In this document: positions 16,878-26,044 of the stretch, piece after piece
How positions within the stretch are numbered: position 1 is the stretch's first letter
Layout: each line of letters starts with the position of its first letter
NCBI RefSeq assembly: GCF_005250615.1
Contig: NZ_SULM01000005.1
Span: 248,001 to 312,000, forward strand
Source: Pseudomonas rhizoryzae
GTDB lineage: Bacteria; Pseudomonadota; Gammaproteobacteria; Pseudomonadales; Pseudomonadaceae
Length of the DNA: 64,000 nucleotides
Direction of reading: 5' to 3'
Made by a program: the position numbers and the translations under genes
Notes under the pieces: model-generated
The model's input: only the letters and a program-made list of their open reading frames with translations
Database searches by the model: none
What the model was told of the DNA's origin: nothing

Positions 16878-17888
16878 ATGCTAGCCGAAATCGCCTCAAG
16901 CCCAGCAACAACGCGCCCTGAACCCTCCCGCCGCTTTTCCGTGGCGCCGATGATGGATTGGACGGATCGCCACTGCCGCTATTTCCATCGCCTGCTCTCC
17001 CAGCATGCGCTGCTCTATACCGAGATGGTCACTACTGGTGCCCTGCTGCATGGCGATGCTCAGCGCTTTCTACGACATGACGACACCGAGCATCCGGTGG
17101 CCCTACAACTGGGTGGTAGCGTCGCGAGTGAGCTGGCGGCGGCGGCGCGCCTGGGTGAGCAGGCGGGTTACGACGAAATCAACCTCAACGTCGGCTGTCC
17201 GAGTGACCGGGTACAGAACAACCTGATCGGCGCCTGCCTGATGGCCTATCCGGAACGAGTGGCCGATGGAGTCAAGGCGATGCGCGATGCGGTGGCCATT
17301 CCGGTCACGGTCAAGCATCGGGTCGGTATCTCCGGCCGGGATAGCTACGAGGCCCTGCGCGACTTCGTAGGCCAGGTCGCCGAGGCCGGATGCCGTAGCT
17401 TTACCGTCCACGCGCGTATCGCCATTCTCGAAGGCCTCTCGCCCAAGCAGAATCGCGAGATTCCTCCACTGCGCTACGAGGTCGCCGCGCAGTTGGTAAA
17501 GGATTTTCCCGACCTGGAGTTCATTCTCAACGGCGGCCTCAAGACCCTGGATACCTGCCGTGAGCAGCTGCAGGTGTTCGATGGTGTGATGCTGGGTCGC
17601 GAGGCGTACCAGAATCCCTATCTCTTGGCCGAGGTGGACGCAGCGCTGTATGGGTCGGAAAGTCCGCGGATCACCCGTCATGCTGTCATGCTAAGCCTGC
17701 GACCCTATGTGGAAGCCCATCTGCAGCAGGGTGGCGCTATCCATCACATCACTCGGCATATTCTGGGTCTCGCGCAGGGCTTTCCCGGCGCCCGGCGCTT
17801 TCGTCAATTGCTATCCACCGACCTGCATCGCAGCCCCGATCCGCTGCGCCTGTACGATGAGGCCACTGAACTTCTCAAAGGCCACTGA
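16878..17888 (+). CDS. dusA: tRNA-dihydrouridine(20/20a) synthase
   Basis: FMN enzyme that reduces U20/U20a in the tRNA D-loop with NADPH. The 336-residue protein has the family start FSVAPMMDWTDRHCRYF, the catalytic cysteine C107 in LNVGCPSDRVQ, VKHRVGI and the HARIAILEGLSPKQNREIPPL segment characteristic of DusA. The ATG at 16878 has almost no Shine-Dalgarno, and the first about 18 residues are not conserved. Such a replaced 5' end is expected where integrating elements recombine into the start of dusA, and an integrase remnant lies directly upstream. Confidence 0.93.
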   Translation: MLAEIASSPATTRPEPSRRFSVAPMMDWTDRHCRYFHRLLSQHALLYTEMVTTGALLHGDAQRFLRHDDTEHPVALQLGGSVASELAAAARLGEQAGYDEINLNVGCPSDRVQNNLIGACLMAYPERVADGVKAMRDAVAIPVTVKHRVGISGRDSYEALRDFVGQVAEAGCRSFTVHARIAILEGLSPKQNREIPPLRYEVAAQLVKDFPDLEFILNGGLKTLDTCREQLQVFDGVMLGREAYQNPYLLAEVDAALYGSESPRITRHAVMLSLRPYVEAHLQQGGAIHHITRHILGLAQGFPGARRFRQLLSTDLHRSPDPLRLYDEATELLKGH

Positions 17889-17935
17889 GTCACGTCTCCA
17901 CGATGTCCATTCGCTAACCGAAGGAAAGACCTGCC

Positions 17936-18862
17936 ATGAGCAAGCTGGAACAACTCAAGCAATACACCACGGTCGTCGCCGATACCGGCGACCTGGACGC
18001 CATTGCCCGCCTCAAGCCCTACGACGCCACGACCAACCCCTCGCTCCTGCTCAAGGCCGCTGCCCTGCCCCGCTACGAAGAGCACTTGCAAGCCGCCTTC
18101 AGCGGCGCCGGTGGCGACATCGGCCTGGCCTGTGATCGCTTCGCCGTGGCCGTGGGTGGTGAGATCCTCAAGTTGATCCCCGGTCGCATTTCCACCGAGG
18201 TGGATGCACGCCTGTCGTTCGACACCAGCGCCACCCTGGATCGCGCCCATCGCCTGATCGAACTCTACGAAAAGGCCGGCATCGGCAAGGATCGCGTGCT
18301 GATCAAGATCGCCTCCACCTGGGAAGGCATCCGCGCCGCGGAGCAGTTGGAGAAGGAAGGCATCCAGACCAACCTGACCCTGCTGTTCTCCTTCGCCCAG
18401 GCCGCTGCCTGCGCCGATGCCGGCGTGTTCCTGATCTCGCCCTTCGTCGGTCGCATCTACGACTGGTACAAGAAGGCCGAGGGCCGCGACTACGAAGGTG
18501 CCGAGGATCCGGGTGTGAAGTCCGTGACCCGCATCTATCGCTACTACAAGGCCAACGGTTACGAGACCGTGGTGATGGGCGCCAGCTTCCGCAATCTGAA
18601 CCAAATCGAGCAGTTGGCCGGCTGTGATCGCCTGACCATCAGCCCCGAATTGCTGCAGCAGCTGTCGGACGCCCAGGGCGACCTGCCGCGCGTGCTGACC
18701 GCCGACTCCACCGGTGGCGAGCCCAAGCAGCAGCTGAACGAAGCTGCCTTCCGCTGGGCGCACAACGAAGACGCCATGGCCACCGAAAAACTGGCCGAAG
18801 GCATCCGCCAGTTCGCGCGCGATCAGGAAAAGCTGGAAGTGCTGCTGCCCGGCAAGCGCTAA
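17936..18862 (+). CDS. tal: Transaldolase
   Basis: Pentose-phosphate enzyme that moves a dihydroxyacetone unit between sedoheptulose-7-phosphate and glyceraldehyde-3-phosphate. The 308-residue protein has [12 protein letters not shown], the Schiff-base lysine K124 in [15 protein letters not shown], and [14 protein letters not shown] good AAGGAAAG ribosome site precedes the ATG. It lies 47 bases after dusA and converges on the rssC gene, as I recall for P. aeruginosa. Confidence 0.96.
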   Translation: MSKLEQLKQYTTVVADTGDLDAIARLKPYDATTNPSLLLKAAALPRYEEHLQAAFSGAGGDIGLACDRFAVAVGGEILKLIPGRISTEVDARLSFDTSATLDRAHRLIELYEKAGIGKDRVLIKIASTWEGIRAAEQLEKEGIQTNLTLLFSFAQAAACADAGVFLISPFVGRIYDWYKKAEGRDYEGAEDPGVKSVTRIYRYYKANGYETVVMGASFRNLNQIEQLAGCDRLTISPELLQQLSDAQGDLPRVLTADSTGGEPKQQLNEAAFRWAHNEDAMATEKLAEGIRQFARDQEKLEVLLPGKR

Positions 18863-18872
18863 GCGATGACGA

Positions 18873-18899
18873 GGTCAGTGCCTTTCCAGGGCACTGACC
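18873..18899. terminator. Hairpin shared by tal and rssC ends
   Basis: Perfect 10-bp stem GGTCAGTGCC / GGCACTGACC with a 7-base loop. It overlaps the last codons of the convergent rssC gene and follows tal by 10 bases, so it could stop transcription from both sides. Confidence 0.55.
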
Positions 18900-19357
18900 A
18901 GATCGCGAAAAGCATTGCGGTTGGATTCATTGAGGCCCATCAACACCCGGTGGGCTTCAAGCACGCGACTGCGCACCTCGGCTTCCGATTGATCCTGCGG
19001 CGGCAGGTCGGTCAAGCATTCCGGGCACGGCAGTACCGTCTCGACGATATTGAACACCTGATCGAACCCCATGGAGTCCAGTAGCCGCAGGATGTCCGGG
19101 TTGTTCGTCGTCAGCATGGGCAGCAAACCGATGCGCTGCCGCGAGAGGATCGAAAGCTTCGCCAGCAGCCCCAGGGTGGTGCTGTCGATGCTTTGCGTAT
19201 CGGTCAGGTCGATGACGATGGACGAGAAGTTCAACGACGAGAAGATGTGTTCGATGGTCGCATCCAGCGCCGAGCAAAGAGTCAGACGGACCTCGCCCGT
19301 GAATTTCAGGACAAAGGTGCCATCCTGCTCGGCAAATTGGATTTTTCCGGTGCTCAT
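18875..19357 (-). CDS. rssC: STAS-domain anti-sigma factor antagonist
   Basis: A 160-residue protein with an N-terminal STAS fold (about residues 1-105), including the IDLTDTQSIDSTTLGLLAKL segment with adjacent Ser/Thr as expected for the phosphorylation site. The C-terminal 50 residues are helical and lack a known domain. Its ATG overlaps the stop of rssB (ATGA), which pairs it with that PP2C-type response regulator: RssB would dephosphorylate the antagonist or sense it in a partner-switch controlling RpoS stability. The gene name follows Pseudomonas usage; function is from the family. Confidence 0.82.
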   Translation of the reverse strand: MSTGKIQFAEQDGTFVLKFTGEVRLTLCSALDATIEHIFSSLNFSSIVIDLTDTQSIDSTTLGLLAKLSILSRQRIGLLPMLTTNNPDILRLLDSMGFDQVFNIVETVLPCPECLTDLPPQDQSEAEVRSRVLEAHRVLMGLNESNRNAFRDLVSALERH

Positions 19358-20538
19358 GCCAGGTTCCTGCTCAACACCAGCAAAGCGATGTCGTCGGGCA
19401 TCTCGGAAACGGATACCAGGTCCAGGGCTTCACTCAGGCCTGCCAGTGTACCGCCCGCACGGCGGACATGATCGGGCAGGCTGCTTTCTTTCTCTTTCAA
19501 ATTGTCTCCCGGCAGCAGGTCGAAGATGCCATCCGAAAAGAGGGTAAGGCTGAAACGCTCGGGCAAGGCCATCTGGTAGTCATTGTAGGTAGCCTCTTGG
19601 AACAGGCCTACCGGCAACCCCTTGCCTTCCAGGAAACGGGTTTCTCCCGGCGTGTGCAGTACCGGCAACGGCAAATGTCCACCGATGCTATAGGCCAGGG
19701 TACCCGTGGTTTCGTCGATGACGCCACCCAGCATGGTCACGTGCTTGCCCAGTTTGCAATCCAGTAGACCTCGGTTGATATGGCCGAGCACATCCGATGG
19801 CTTGAATTCCGGCAGGGTGCCGTTGCGCTTGGACTCATAGAGCAGGCGCGTGGTCATGAATTTGAGCAGTACGGTCACGAAGGCCGACGAGGCGCCGTGG
19901 CCGGACACGTCCGCCAGATAGAAGGCTACCCGATGCTCGTCGATCCGGAAGTAGTCGACGAAGTCACCAGATAGGTACAACGACGGAATGATCTCGTGAG
20001 CGAAGCTCAGGCCCTCGGTTTCCCAGGGCGTCACCGGCAGCATGTTCATCTGTACCTGGCGGCCGGCGTTCTGATCTTCCTCGAGCAGACTCAGGCTGGC
20101 CTGTAGCTCGCGATTGGCGTTCTCCAGCTTGACCCGGTAACGATCGTTCTCCAGACGTAGCCTGGCTCGATCCAGGGCACGATTCACCGAGTGCTCGAGC
20201 ACCATCAGATCTTCGAGCGGCTTGATCAGGTAGTCGGCCGCGCCGAGGCGCAAGGCTTCGACGACGTCACTCATGACACCGGCGCCGGACAACACCAGCA
20301 CCGGCGTATCGATCGAGAGCTCGCTGATACGACGTAGCAGCATCAGACCGTCCACCTGCGGCATACGCAGGTCGCAGATGATGAGGTCAGGCTGTTCGCG
20401 CTCGAAAATTTCCAGGCCCTGCTGACCATTGCTGGCCTGCAGGACAGTGAAGCCACTGTCTTCGAGATAGTCGGCGAGGCTTAAGCGAACCACCTCGTCA
20501 TCGTCAATGATCAAGAGCGTGGCAGGCGAATTAGACAT
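19354..20538 (-). CDS. rssB: Response regulator with PP2C-type output (RssB)
   Basis: A 394-residue protein: receiver domain 5-120 with phospho-acceptor D56 (LIICDLRMP) and K in DYLIKPLED, a coiled linker 125-175, and a SpoIIE/PP2C-like phosphatase domain 180-394 (GDFVDYFRIDEHRVAFYLADVSGHGASSAFV, FSDGIFDLLPGD, PDDIALLVL). Both acidic metal sites (GDFVDY and LADVSGHG) are kept, so it may be a real phosphatase, unlike enterobacterial RssB. The ATG at 20538 gives the usual length; a GGA motif lies about 8 bases upstream, and an ATG 15 bases earlier has no ribosome site. Coupled to rssC. Confidence 0.87.
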   Translation of the reverse strand: MSNSPATLLIIDDDEVVRLSLADYLEDSGFTVLQASNGQQGLEIFEREQPDLIICDLRMPQVDGLMLLRRISELSIDTPVLVLSGAGVMSDVVEALRLGAADYLIKPLEDLMVLEHSVNRALDRARLRLENDRYRVKLENANRELQASLSLLEEDQNAGRQVQMNMLPVTPWETEGLSFAHEIIPSLYLSGDFVDYFRIDEHRVAFYLADVSGHGASSAFVTVLLKFMTTRLLYESKRNGTLPEFKPSDVLGHINRGLLDCKLGKHVTMLGGVIDETTGTLAYSIGGHLPLPVLHTPGETRFLEGKGLPVGLFQEATYNDYQMALPERFSLTLFSDGIFDLLPGDNLKEKESSLPDHVRRAGGTLAGLSEALDLVSVSEMPDDIALLVLSRNLA

Positions 20539-20742
20539 AGAGGATCCAGGCATGCACCCGAACGGCTAACCGGCGGAGATTATCCGACACGGGCCACGGT
20601 GATTACGACACGGCGGAGACACTACTCCCATCCATCGGGGCGTTCAAGCTTGCCAAATGGACGGATTTTCTTTACAGGGTGCCTTTTGGGAGTTTATACC
20701 TCAAGCAAACCTTCATCCATCCTCCCCAGCAGTAGGATTGCC

Positions 20743-21042
20743 ATGAGTAGCATTGACCGCTCTTACAGTGAAAAACGCGACTTCATTCGCATGGCCGTTG
20801 ACTCCAAGGCCCTGCTCAAGGTCGGCGACCAGACGTTCGAAGCCCGTTGTGTCGATCTGTCCAGCACAGGCTTCCAGATCGAGGCCAGCACTGCGCTGAA
20901 GGTCGGCGACAAGGTGACCGTACTCATTCCCTCCAGTCATGCCGAACTCCAGGGGCTGGAAGCCGAAGCTGAAGTCCTGCGTGTCCAGGCCACGGACTCC
21001 GGCCAGCAATTGCTGGGGCTTTCCGTGCTGGAAATGCGCTAG
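20743..21042 (+). CDS. PilZ-domain protein
   Basis: A 99-residue single-domain protein. It starts MSSIDRSYSEKRDFIRMAVD, in which the EKRDFIRM stretch corresponds to the RxxxR c-di-GMP-binding motif, followed by CVDLSSTGFQIEA (D/N-x-S-x-x-G type). It should bind c-di-GMP through one PilZ domain and act on an unknown partner. The ATG at 20743 has AGGA at good spacing; an open frame extending upstream has no ribosome site. Divergent from rssB. Confidence 0.83.
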   Translation: MSSIDRSYSEKRDFIRMAVDSKALLKVGDQTFEARCVDLSSTGFQIEASTALKVGDKVTVLIPSSHAELQGLEAEAEVLRVQATDSGQQLLGLSVLEMR

Positions 21043-21061
21043 CCTCTTCCCCCTGCACATG

Positions 21062-21088
21062 AAAAGGGCAGCCTTGGCTGCCCTTTTT
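21062..21088. terminator. Bidirectional rho-independent terminator
   Basis: GGGCAGCC / GGCTGCCC stem with A tract on the left and T tract on the right, 20 bases after the PilZ gene and just beyond the convergent mlaA stop. The flanking A and T tracts make it usable from both strands. Confidence 0.8.
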
Positions 21089-21100
21089 CTATTCCAGGCG

Positions 21101-21802
21101 TTAGAAGTCGTCGACTACCTGACCATCCTCTACCTTGAATTCGCGAGTCTGCAAGTAGGCATTGCGAATGAAGATGTATTTGTCACCAGTGATCAGTCGC
21201 TCGGCCTGCAGCAGGCTGGCGCGGGTGTCCACCGTATTCAAGGCAAAGGCGCTGTTGCGTACAGCAACGTCATCCACGTAGGGATAGGCGGTGGTGTAGC
21301 TGTCGGGAATCCGCCCGATACCATCGCGCACGGTGCTGGGACCGAAGAATGGCAGTACCAGATAAGGGCCGCTGGAAGCACCCCATTTGCCGAGGGTCTG
21401 GCCGAAGTCTTCATCGTTACGCTGCAGACCGGCCTTGGTAGCCACGTCCACCAGACCGAGACCGCCCAGGGTGGTATTCATCAACAGACGCGCCGTATCG
21501 ACTCCCGCGTGCTCGACCTTACCCTGTAGCAGGTCGTTGGCCAGGTTGCGCACGTCACCGATGTTGTTGAAGAAGTTGCTCACCCCCGTCTGCACGAAGC
21601 CCGGCGTGAAGCGCTGGTAACCCTGGGCTACCGGCTTGAGGGCATAGGTATCCAGGGTATCGTTGAACGCGAAGACCTTGCGGTTGAAGCCTTCCCAGGG
21701 ATCGGGATTTTCAGCCTCGGCCGCCGTGGCCTGACCGGCAAACGCCAGGGCTGTCGCCAAGACCGCTCCCCAAACCCTGGAACCCCGTCGCTCGACCGTC
21801 AT
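21101..21802 (-). CDS. mlaA: Outer-membrane lipid asymmetry protein MlaA (VacJ)
   Basis: A 233-residue MlaA/VacJ protein that removes mislocalised phospholipid from the outer leaflet and hands it to MlaC. Family marks are NPDPWEGFNRKVFAFNDTLD, NFFNNIGDVRNLANDLLQGK, DFGQTLGKWGASSGPYLVLPFFGPSTVRDG. The N-terminus is a cleavable signal (ALAFAGQATAA) with no lipobox cysteine, so this copy would not be lipidated, unlike E. coli MlaA. AGGAGAG precedes the ATG. No other mla gene is adjacent. Confidence 0.92.
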   Translation of the reverse strand: MTVERRGSRVWGAVLATALAFAGQATAAEAENPDPWEGFNRKVFAFNDTLDTYALKPVAQGYQRFTPGFVQTGVSNFFNNIGDVRNLANDLLQGKVEHAGVDTARLLMNTTLGGLGLVDVATKAGLQRNDEDFGQTLGKWGASSGPYLVLPFFGPSTVRDGIGRIPDSYTTAYPYVDDVAVRNSAFALNTVDTRASLLQAERLITGDKYIFIRNAYLQTREFKVEDGQVVDDF

Positions 21803-21945
21803 CGCTACTCTCCTCGTAACACATGGACGCCTTGAAGGCGCCGATTATAGTCATAGCTTTGCCACTTTTGGCTTAGGACCTGGCTTGACCTCTCGATCTT
21901 TGACCCACCGTTGCGGTCAAAGAATCCGAACACAGGAGAAACGCC

Positions 21946-22215
21946 ATGACTACGTCTCATCTGCAGGAACAACTCGATCAACTCCGCCAGCAGCTGGACC
22001 AGGATCCGCCCGCCTCGCCGGAAGATCGGGAAGACCTGGAATTGTTGATTCGCGACATCGAATTCCAACTGGCCAACGAAGACGCCACCCACACCCGCGA
22101 TGGCAGCCTGGTGGACGGCGTCAACCTGGCGGTTGAACGCTTCGAAGCCAGCCACCCCACCATGGCGGGTACGCTCAGATCCATCATGAACAGCCTGAGC
22201 AGCATGGGTATCTGA
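21946..22215 (+). CDS. DUF4404 family protein
   Basis: An 89-residue acidic helical protein, MTTSHLQEQLDQLRQQLDQDPPASPEDREDLELLIRDIE onwards, with heptad-like Leu/Gln spacing in the first 25 residues. It matches the DUF4404 family found next to queF in pseudomonads. AGGAG lies about 8 bases before the ATG. No function is known. It runs towards queF, whose stop is 1 base away on the other strand. Confidence 0.78.
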   Translation: MTTSHLQEQLDQLRQQLDQDPPASPEDREDLELLIRDIEFQLANEDATHTRDGSLVDGVNLAVERFEASHPTMAGTLRSIMNSLSSMGI

Positions 22216-23043
22216 TCACTGCCGCACGTAACGCTCGGCCACGGGCTGGACAGCCTCGCTGCTGCGATAGGGATTGATGTCCAGCCCACCGCGCCGTACA
22301 TAGCGAGCAAATACCGTCAGCTTTGCTGGTTTCAGCAGTCGCCACAGATCCAGATAAATGCGTTCGACGCACTGCTCGTGGAAATCGGCGTGCTGGCGAA
22401 AGGCGACGACGTAGCGCAGCAGGCTTTCCGGCTCCAGTGCCAGCCCCTCCTGATAGTCCACCACCAGGGTGCCCCAGTCGGGCTGCCCCGTGACCGGGCA
22501 ATTGGATTTCAATAGATGACTGTAGAGTCGCTGGCTGTCCCGCGCCTCGCCCACGCTCAGTAGCTCTGGCTGCGGATGAGCATACCCCTTTATCGGGACA
22601 TCCAGCTCATCGATGCAGCGTCCCGCGGGACGCTGGATACCGCGTGCCGCCCACTCGTCCAGGGACCAGAGGAGCACAGTAACCGGAGCCCCGGCGACAT
22701 GACTGAGATCTTTCTCCAGGGCAGCCTGCAACTCCTTGACCGAGGCGAATACCGACTGGTTGAGTGAGTTGAGGTACAGCTTGAAGGACTTGGATTCGAC
22801 GATATTCGGCGAGGCGGCCGGAATAGCGAATTCGGCGATGGCGACCACCGGCTTGCCGGACGGCAGCAGCCAGGACAGCTCATAGCACGTCCAGACATCC
22901 ACACCGTGGAATGGCAGGTTCGCGCCATCCACTCCCAGCTCCGTCCATTTCAGCGCCCGTGGGATCGGATAGAGCAAGCCAGGCGTGTACTGGCTGACAT
23001 ATTCGGTGCTTTTGCCCAAGGGCGATTGTTCTACGCTGTGCAT
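22216..23043 (-). CDS. queF: NADPH-dependent 7-cyano-7-deazaguanine reductase
   Basis: Converts preQ0 to preQ1 in queuosine synthesis. The 275-residue bimodular T-fold enzyme has the QueF motif [11 protein letters not shown] in its N-terminal half and the catalytic C182 in [14 protein letters not shown] with D189. The ATG at 23043 ([10 protein letters not shown]) gives the usual long-form QueF length; an upstream TTG would overlap the preceding permease stop. It follows the YadH-type permease gene by only 14 bases, so it may be co-transcribed with that exporter. Confidence 0.94.
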   Translation of the reverse strand: MHSVEQSPLGKSTEYVSQYTPGLLYPIPRALKWTELGVDGANLPFHGVDVWTCYELSWLLPSGKPVVAIAEFAIPAASPNIVESKSFKLYLNSLNQSVFASVKELQAALEKDLSHVAGAPVTVLLWSLDEWAARGIQRPAGRCIDELDVPIKGYAHPQPELLSVGEARDSQRLYSHLLKSNCPVTGQPDWGTLVVDYQEGLALEPESLLRYVVAFRQHADFHEQCVERIYLDLWRLLKPAKLTVFARYVRRGGLDINPYRSSEAVQPVAERYVRQ

Positions 23044-23057
23044 GACTCTTTCGACAC

Positions 23058-23837
23058 TCAATGACGCATGCCACGCCCGCTGACGAGCAGGCGGATGCTG
23101 ACCAGATAAAGCACGACCACGGCGAACAGCATGAAGGCGATCGCTACCCCGATACGGATATCGGACACGCCCAGGATGCCGTAGCGGAAGGCATTCACCA
23201 TGTGCAGGATGGGATTGATCAGCGACACCTTCTGCCAGAACGGCGGCAGCAGGTCGATGGAGTAGAAGACTCCGCCCAGGTAGGTCAAGGGGGTCAACAC
23301 GAAGGTCGGCACGATGGAGATGTCATCGAAATTGCGCGCATAAACGGCATTGATGAACCCGCCCAGGGCGAAGATCGTGGCGGTCAGGATGATCACCAGC
23401 AGCATGATGCCGAGGTGATGAACCTGCATATGGGTGAAGAACAGCGACAGCAGGCTGACGATGACCGCCACGGCGAGTCCGCGCAGGATGCCGCCCATGG
23501 CATAGCCGATCAGGATGATGTGCGGCGATACCGGAGCCACCAGCAGCTCTTCGACGGAGCGCTGAAATTTGCTGCTGAAGAAGCTGGAGACCACGTTACT
23601 GTAGGCGTTGGTGATCACCGACATCATGATCAGGCCCGGCACGATGTACTGCATGTAGGTGAAGCCCGCCATGCCACCGATGCGATCACCGATGAGATTT
23701 CCGAAGATCACGAAGTACAGGACCATGGTGATCGCCGGAGGCAGCAGTGTCTGGGCCCAGATGCGGGTGAAGCGGCGTACTTCGCGGTGGACGATGGTAC
23801 GCAGGGCCACCAGGTTGGCTTGGAATTCGGTACTCAT
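23058..23837 (-). CDS. yadH: ABC-2 type exporter permease (YadH family)
   Basis: A 259-residue inner-membrane protein with six predicted helices. Family marks are [50 protein letters not shown] and [22 protein letters not shown]. It pairs with the YadG-type ATPase whose stop overlaps its ATG (ATGA). The substrate is unknown; YadGH-type systems are annotated as multidrug or lipid exporters only by similarity. Confidence 0.87.
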   Translation of the reverse strand: MSTEFQANLVALRTIVHREVRRFTRIWAQTLLPPAITMVLYFVIFGNLIGDRIGGMAGFTYMQYIVPGLIMMSVITNAYSNVVSSFFSSKFQRSVEELLVAPVSPHIILIGYAMGGILRGLAVAVIVSLLSLFFTHMQVHHLGIMLLVIILTATIFALGGFINAVYARNFDDISIVPTFVLTPLTYLGGVFYSIDLLPPFWQKVSLINPILHMVNAFRYGILGVSDIRIGVAIAFMLFAVVVLYLVSIRLLVSGRGMRH

Positions 23838-24766
23838 CGGGCGACCTTGGCTAGATTCTTTTCCACCAGGGAGACGAACAGCTCCTCCAGGCGATTGGCT
23901 TTGTTTCTCAGGCTCTGCACCTGGATGCCAGCGGCGTCCAGCTGACGGAACAGGGCATTGACCCCGCTGGCCTTGTCGATTTGCACCTCGAAGGAGTGAT
24001 CGCCCAGCAATCGCGTCGGATAGCCTTCCAGTTGCGGCGCTGTGGTCAGCGGCTGAACGACGTCGACGATGAAGGTCTCGACATTGAGCTTCTGCAGCAG
24101 CTTGCGCATGCTGGTGTGCTCGACCAGCTCGCCATGATCGATGATGGCGATGTTGCGGCAGAGCTGTTCGGCTTCTTCGAGATAATGAGTGGTAAGGATG
24201 ATGCTGGTCCCCTGCCGATTCAGCTCGGTGAGGAAATTCCACATGGAGCGACGCAGCTCGATATCCACCCCAGCGGTGGGCTCGTCGAGGATCAGCAGCC
24301 GCGGCTTGTGGATCAGCGCACGGGCGATCATCAGGCGCCGCTTCATACCGCCGGAGAGCATGCGCGAGGGGGTATCGCGCTTGTCCCACAGGCCGAGCTG
24401 GGTCAGGTATTCCTCGGCGCGCTCGCCGGCGATACGCGCGGGAATGCCGTAGTAGCCGGCCTGGGTCACCAGGATGTCGAAGGCTTTCTCGAACTGGTTG
24501 AAGTTGAATTCCTGAGGCACCACGCCGAGGCAGCGCTTGAGACCGGCAGGATCCTTGTCCAGGTCATTGCCGAACACCGAAACCTCGCCGCCTGATTTGT
24601 TGACCAGGGTCGAGAGGATGCCAATGGTGGTCGACTTGCCCGCCCCGTTCGGACCGAGCAACGCGAAGAAGTCACCTTCGACCACATCGAGGTCGATGCC
24701 CTTGAGGGCGGTGAAGCCATTGTTATAGGTCTTGGTCAGACCGCGAATGGAGAGAGCTAGACTCAT
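23834..24766 (-). CDS. yadG: ABC exporter ATP-binding protein (YadG family)
   Basis: A 310-residue ATPase with Walker A GPNGAGKST, Q-loop VVPQEFNFNQFEKAF, signature LSGGMKRRL, Walker B LLILDEPTAGVD and the switch His in ILTTHYLEEAEQL. The last about 85 residues form a C-terminal regulatory extension. The ATG at 24766 follows GGGAGG at a short spacing; the frame continues upstream without homology. First gene of a yadG-yadH-queF run. Confidence 0.9.
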   Translation of the reverse strand: MSLALSIRGLTKTYNNGFTALKGIDLDVVEGDFFALLGPNGAGKSTTIGILSTLVNKSGGEVSVFGNDLDKDPAGLKRCLGVVPQEFNFNQFEKAFDILVTQAGYYGIPARIAGERAEEYLTQLGLWDKRDTPSRMLSGGMKRRLMIARALIHKPRLLILDEPTAGVDIELRRSMWNFLTELNRQGTSIILTTHYLEEAEQLCRNIAIIDHGELVEHTSMRKLLQKLNVETFIVDVVQPLTTAPQLEGYPTRLLGDHSFEVQIDKASGVNALFRQLDAAGIQVQSLRNKANRLEELFVSLVEKNLAKVAR

Positions 24767-24906
24767 GTGCCTCCCGGCAAGAACTGATTCGCAAAGAAAA
24801 GTGCTACTTCCTATAACCCCGGCAACGGGCAAAGGTTCGATCCTAGTCGAACCAGACAATGCAGGACAGTGCCTCTATACTGCGCAGCCGCTTTCAGGAG
24901 AGACCC

Positions 24907-25317
24907 ATGGCCAATTCCTATCTCGCCCACCACATCGCCCTCCTCGCCCAGTTGCGTGCAGTCCTGGCCGATGTCGGCGCAGCCGAGCAGGTGCCCTCGG
25001 AAAATCACGCGCTGTTCCTCGAACGCTTCGATGAACTGGTCGCCGGCCTGCCCCGGGCGCCGGAAGAGTATGGCTATCTCGGCCAGGATCTGCTGAGCCA
25101 GATCTTCAGCCGCTACCCGCAGATCGCCCACCGGGTGCCGCGCGACCTGCTGTGGTTCTTCGGTGGCGACTGCCTGCACTTCATGCCGGACGAAGAGCTG
25201 GCGCTCTATCAGCAACTGGACGAGCGCCGCCATGAGGCGGAATCTCGCGGCGAAGCCTTCGATTGGGAGCAGGAAAAGCGCTTGCTGGCCCTACCGGGCG
25301 ATGCGTCACTGCATTGA
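24907..25317 (+). CDS. PA2817-family conserved protein
   Basis: A 136-residue soluble, acidic helical protein (MANSYLAHHIALLAQLRAVLADVG to the GDCLHFMPDEELALYQQLDERRHEAESRGEAFDWEQEKRLL C-terminal part). It is conserved across Pseudomonas as a family named after PA2817; its function is unknown. AGGAGAG lies 6 bases before the ATG. Divergent from yadG and convergent with nfuA. Confidence 0.78.
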   Translation: MANSYLAHHIALLAQLRAVLADVGAAEQVPSENHALFLERFDELVAGLPRAPEEYGYLGQDLLSQIFSRYPQIAHRVPRDLLWFFGGDCLHFMPDEELALYQQLDERRHEAESRGEAFDWEQEKRLLALPGDASLH

Positions 25318-25324
25318 AACGGCT

Positions 25325-25353
25325 GACGGCTATCGACTTGGCCGATAGCCGTC
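25325..25353. terminator. Hairpin between convergent PA2817-family gene and nfuA
   Basis: Perfect 11-bp stem GACGGCTATCG / CGATAGCCGTC with a 7-base loop, 8 bases after one stop and 23 beyond the other. No long T tract is present on either side. Confidence 0.55.
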
Positions 25354-25375
25354 CGCTACCACGCGAGCGACTGGA

Positions 25376-25960
25376 TCAGTAGTAGGCATTCTCGCGGTTG
25401 GTATGGTCGGTCACGTCACGCACGGCGGTGAGTTCGGGAATCCGCTCGAGCAGGGTACGTTCCACGCCATCCTTGAGGGTCAGATCGACCTGACCGCAGC
25501 CTTGGCAACCACCGCCGAAACGCAGCACGGCCACGTTGTCGTCGACGATATCCACCAGGCTGACCATGCCGCCGTGGCTGGCGAGCCCCGGATTGATCTC
25601 GGTCTGCAGGTAGTAGTCGACGCGCTCGTTGAGCGGGCTGTCTTCATTGACCATCGGCACCTTAGCGTTGGGCGCCTTGATGGTCAGCTGACCGCCCATG
25701 CGGTCGGTGGCGTAGTCCACCAGGGCGTCTTCGAGGAAGGGCTGGCTGATGGCATCAATATAGGCCGTGAAAGCCTTCAGGCCGATGGGTTGGTCATCGG
25801 GCTTCTCTTCACCGGGCTTGCAATAGGCGATGCAGGTCTCGGCGTATTGGGTGCCGGGCTGGGTGATGAAGATACGGATACCGATCCCAGGGGTATTCTG
25901 CTTTTCCAACAGGTCGGCCAGGTAATCCTGAGCCGCGTCGGTAATGGTGATGGCGCTCAT
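25376..25960 (-). CDS. nfuA: Fe/S biogenesis protein NfuA
   Basis: Carrier that delivers 4Fe-4S clusters to apoproteins. The 194-residue chain has an N-terminal degenerate A-type domain (about 1-95) and a C-terminal Nfu domain with the cluster ligands C152 and C155 in [11 protein letters not shown]. The ATG at 25960 follows GAGGAG at ideal spacing. The A-type domain keeps two cysteines (ETCIAYC) but lacks the full ligand set, as is normal. Confidence 0.94.
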   Translation of the reverse strand: MSAITITDAAQDYLADLLEKQNTPGIGIRIFITQPGTQYAETCIAYCKPGEEKPDDQPIGLKAFTAYIDAISQPFLEDALVDYATDRMGGQLTIKAPNAKVPMVNEDSPLNERVDYYLQTEINPGLASHGGMVSLVDIVDDNVAVLRFGGGCQGCGQVDLTLKDGVERTLLERIPELTAVRDVTDHTNRENAYY

Positions 25961-26044
25961 GGTCACTCCTCAACAGGTGTGACAAGTTTACGCCACCCTA
26001 CCCCTCGACGAAAGCCCTAGTGAAACAGTCGGATAATCGACTCT

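Noticed and set aside
15400-16940. Search for a second dusA attachment-core copy
   Set aside because: I looked for a near copy of the dusA segment around GATGATGGATTGGAC upstream and found none by eye, so no attachment site is annotated.
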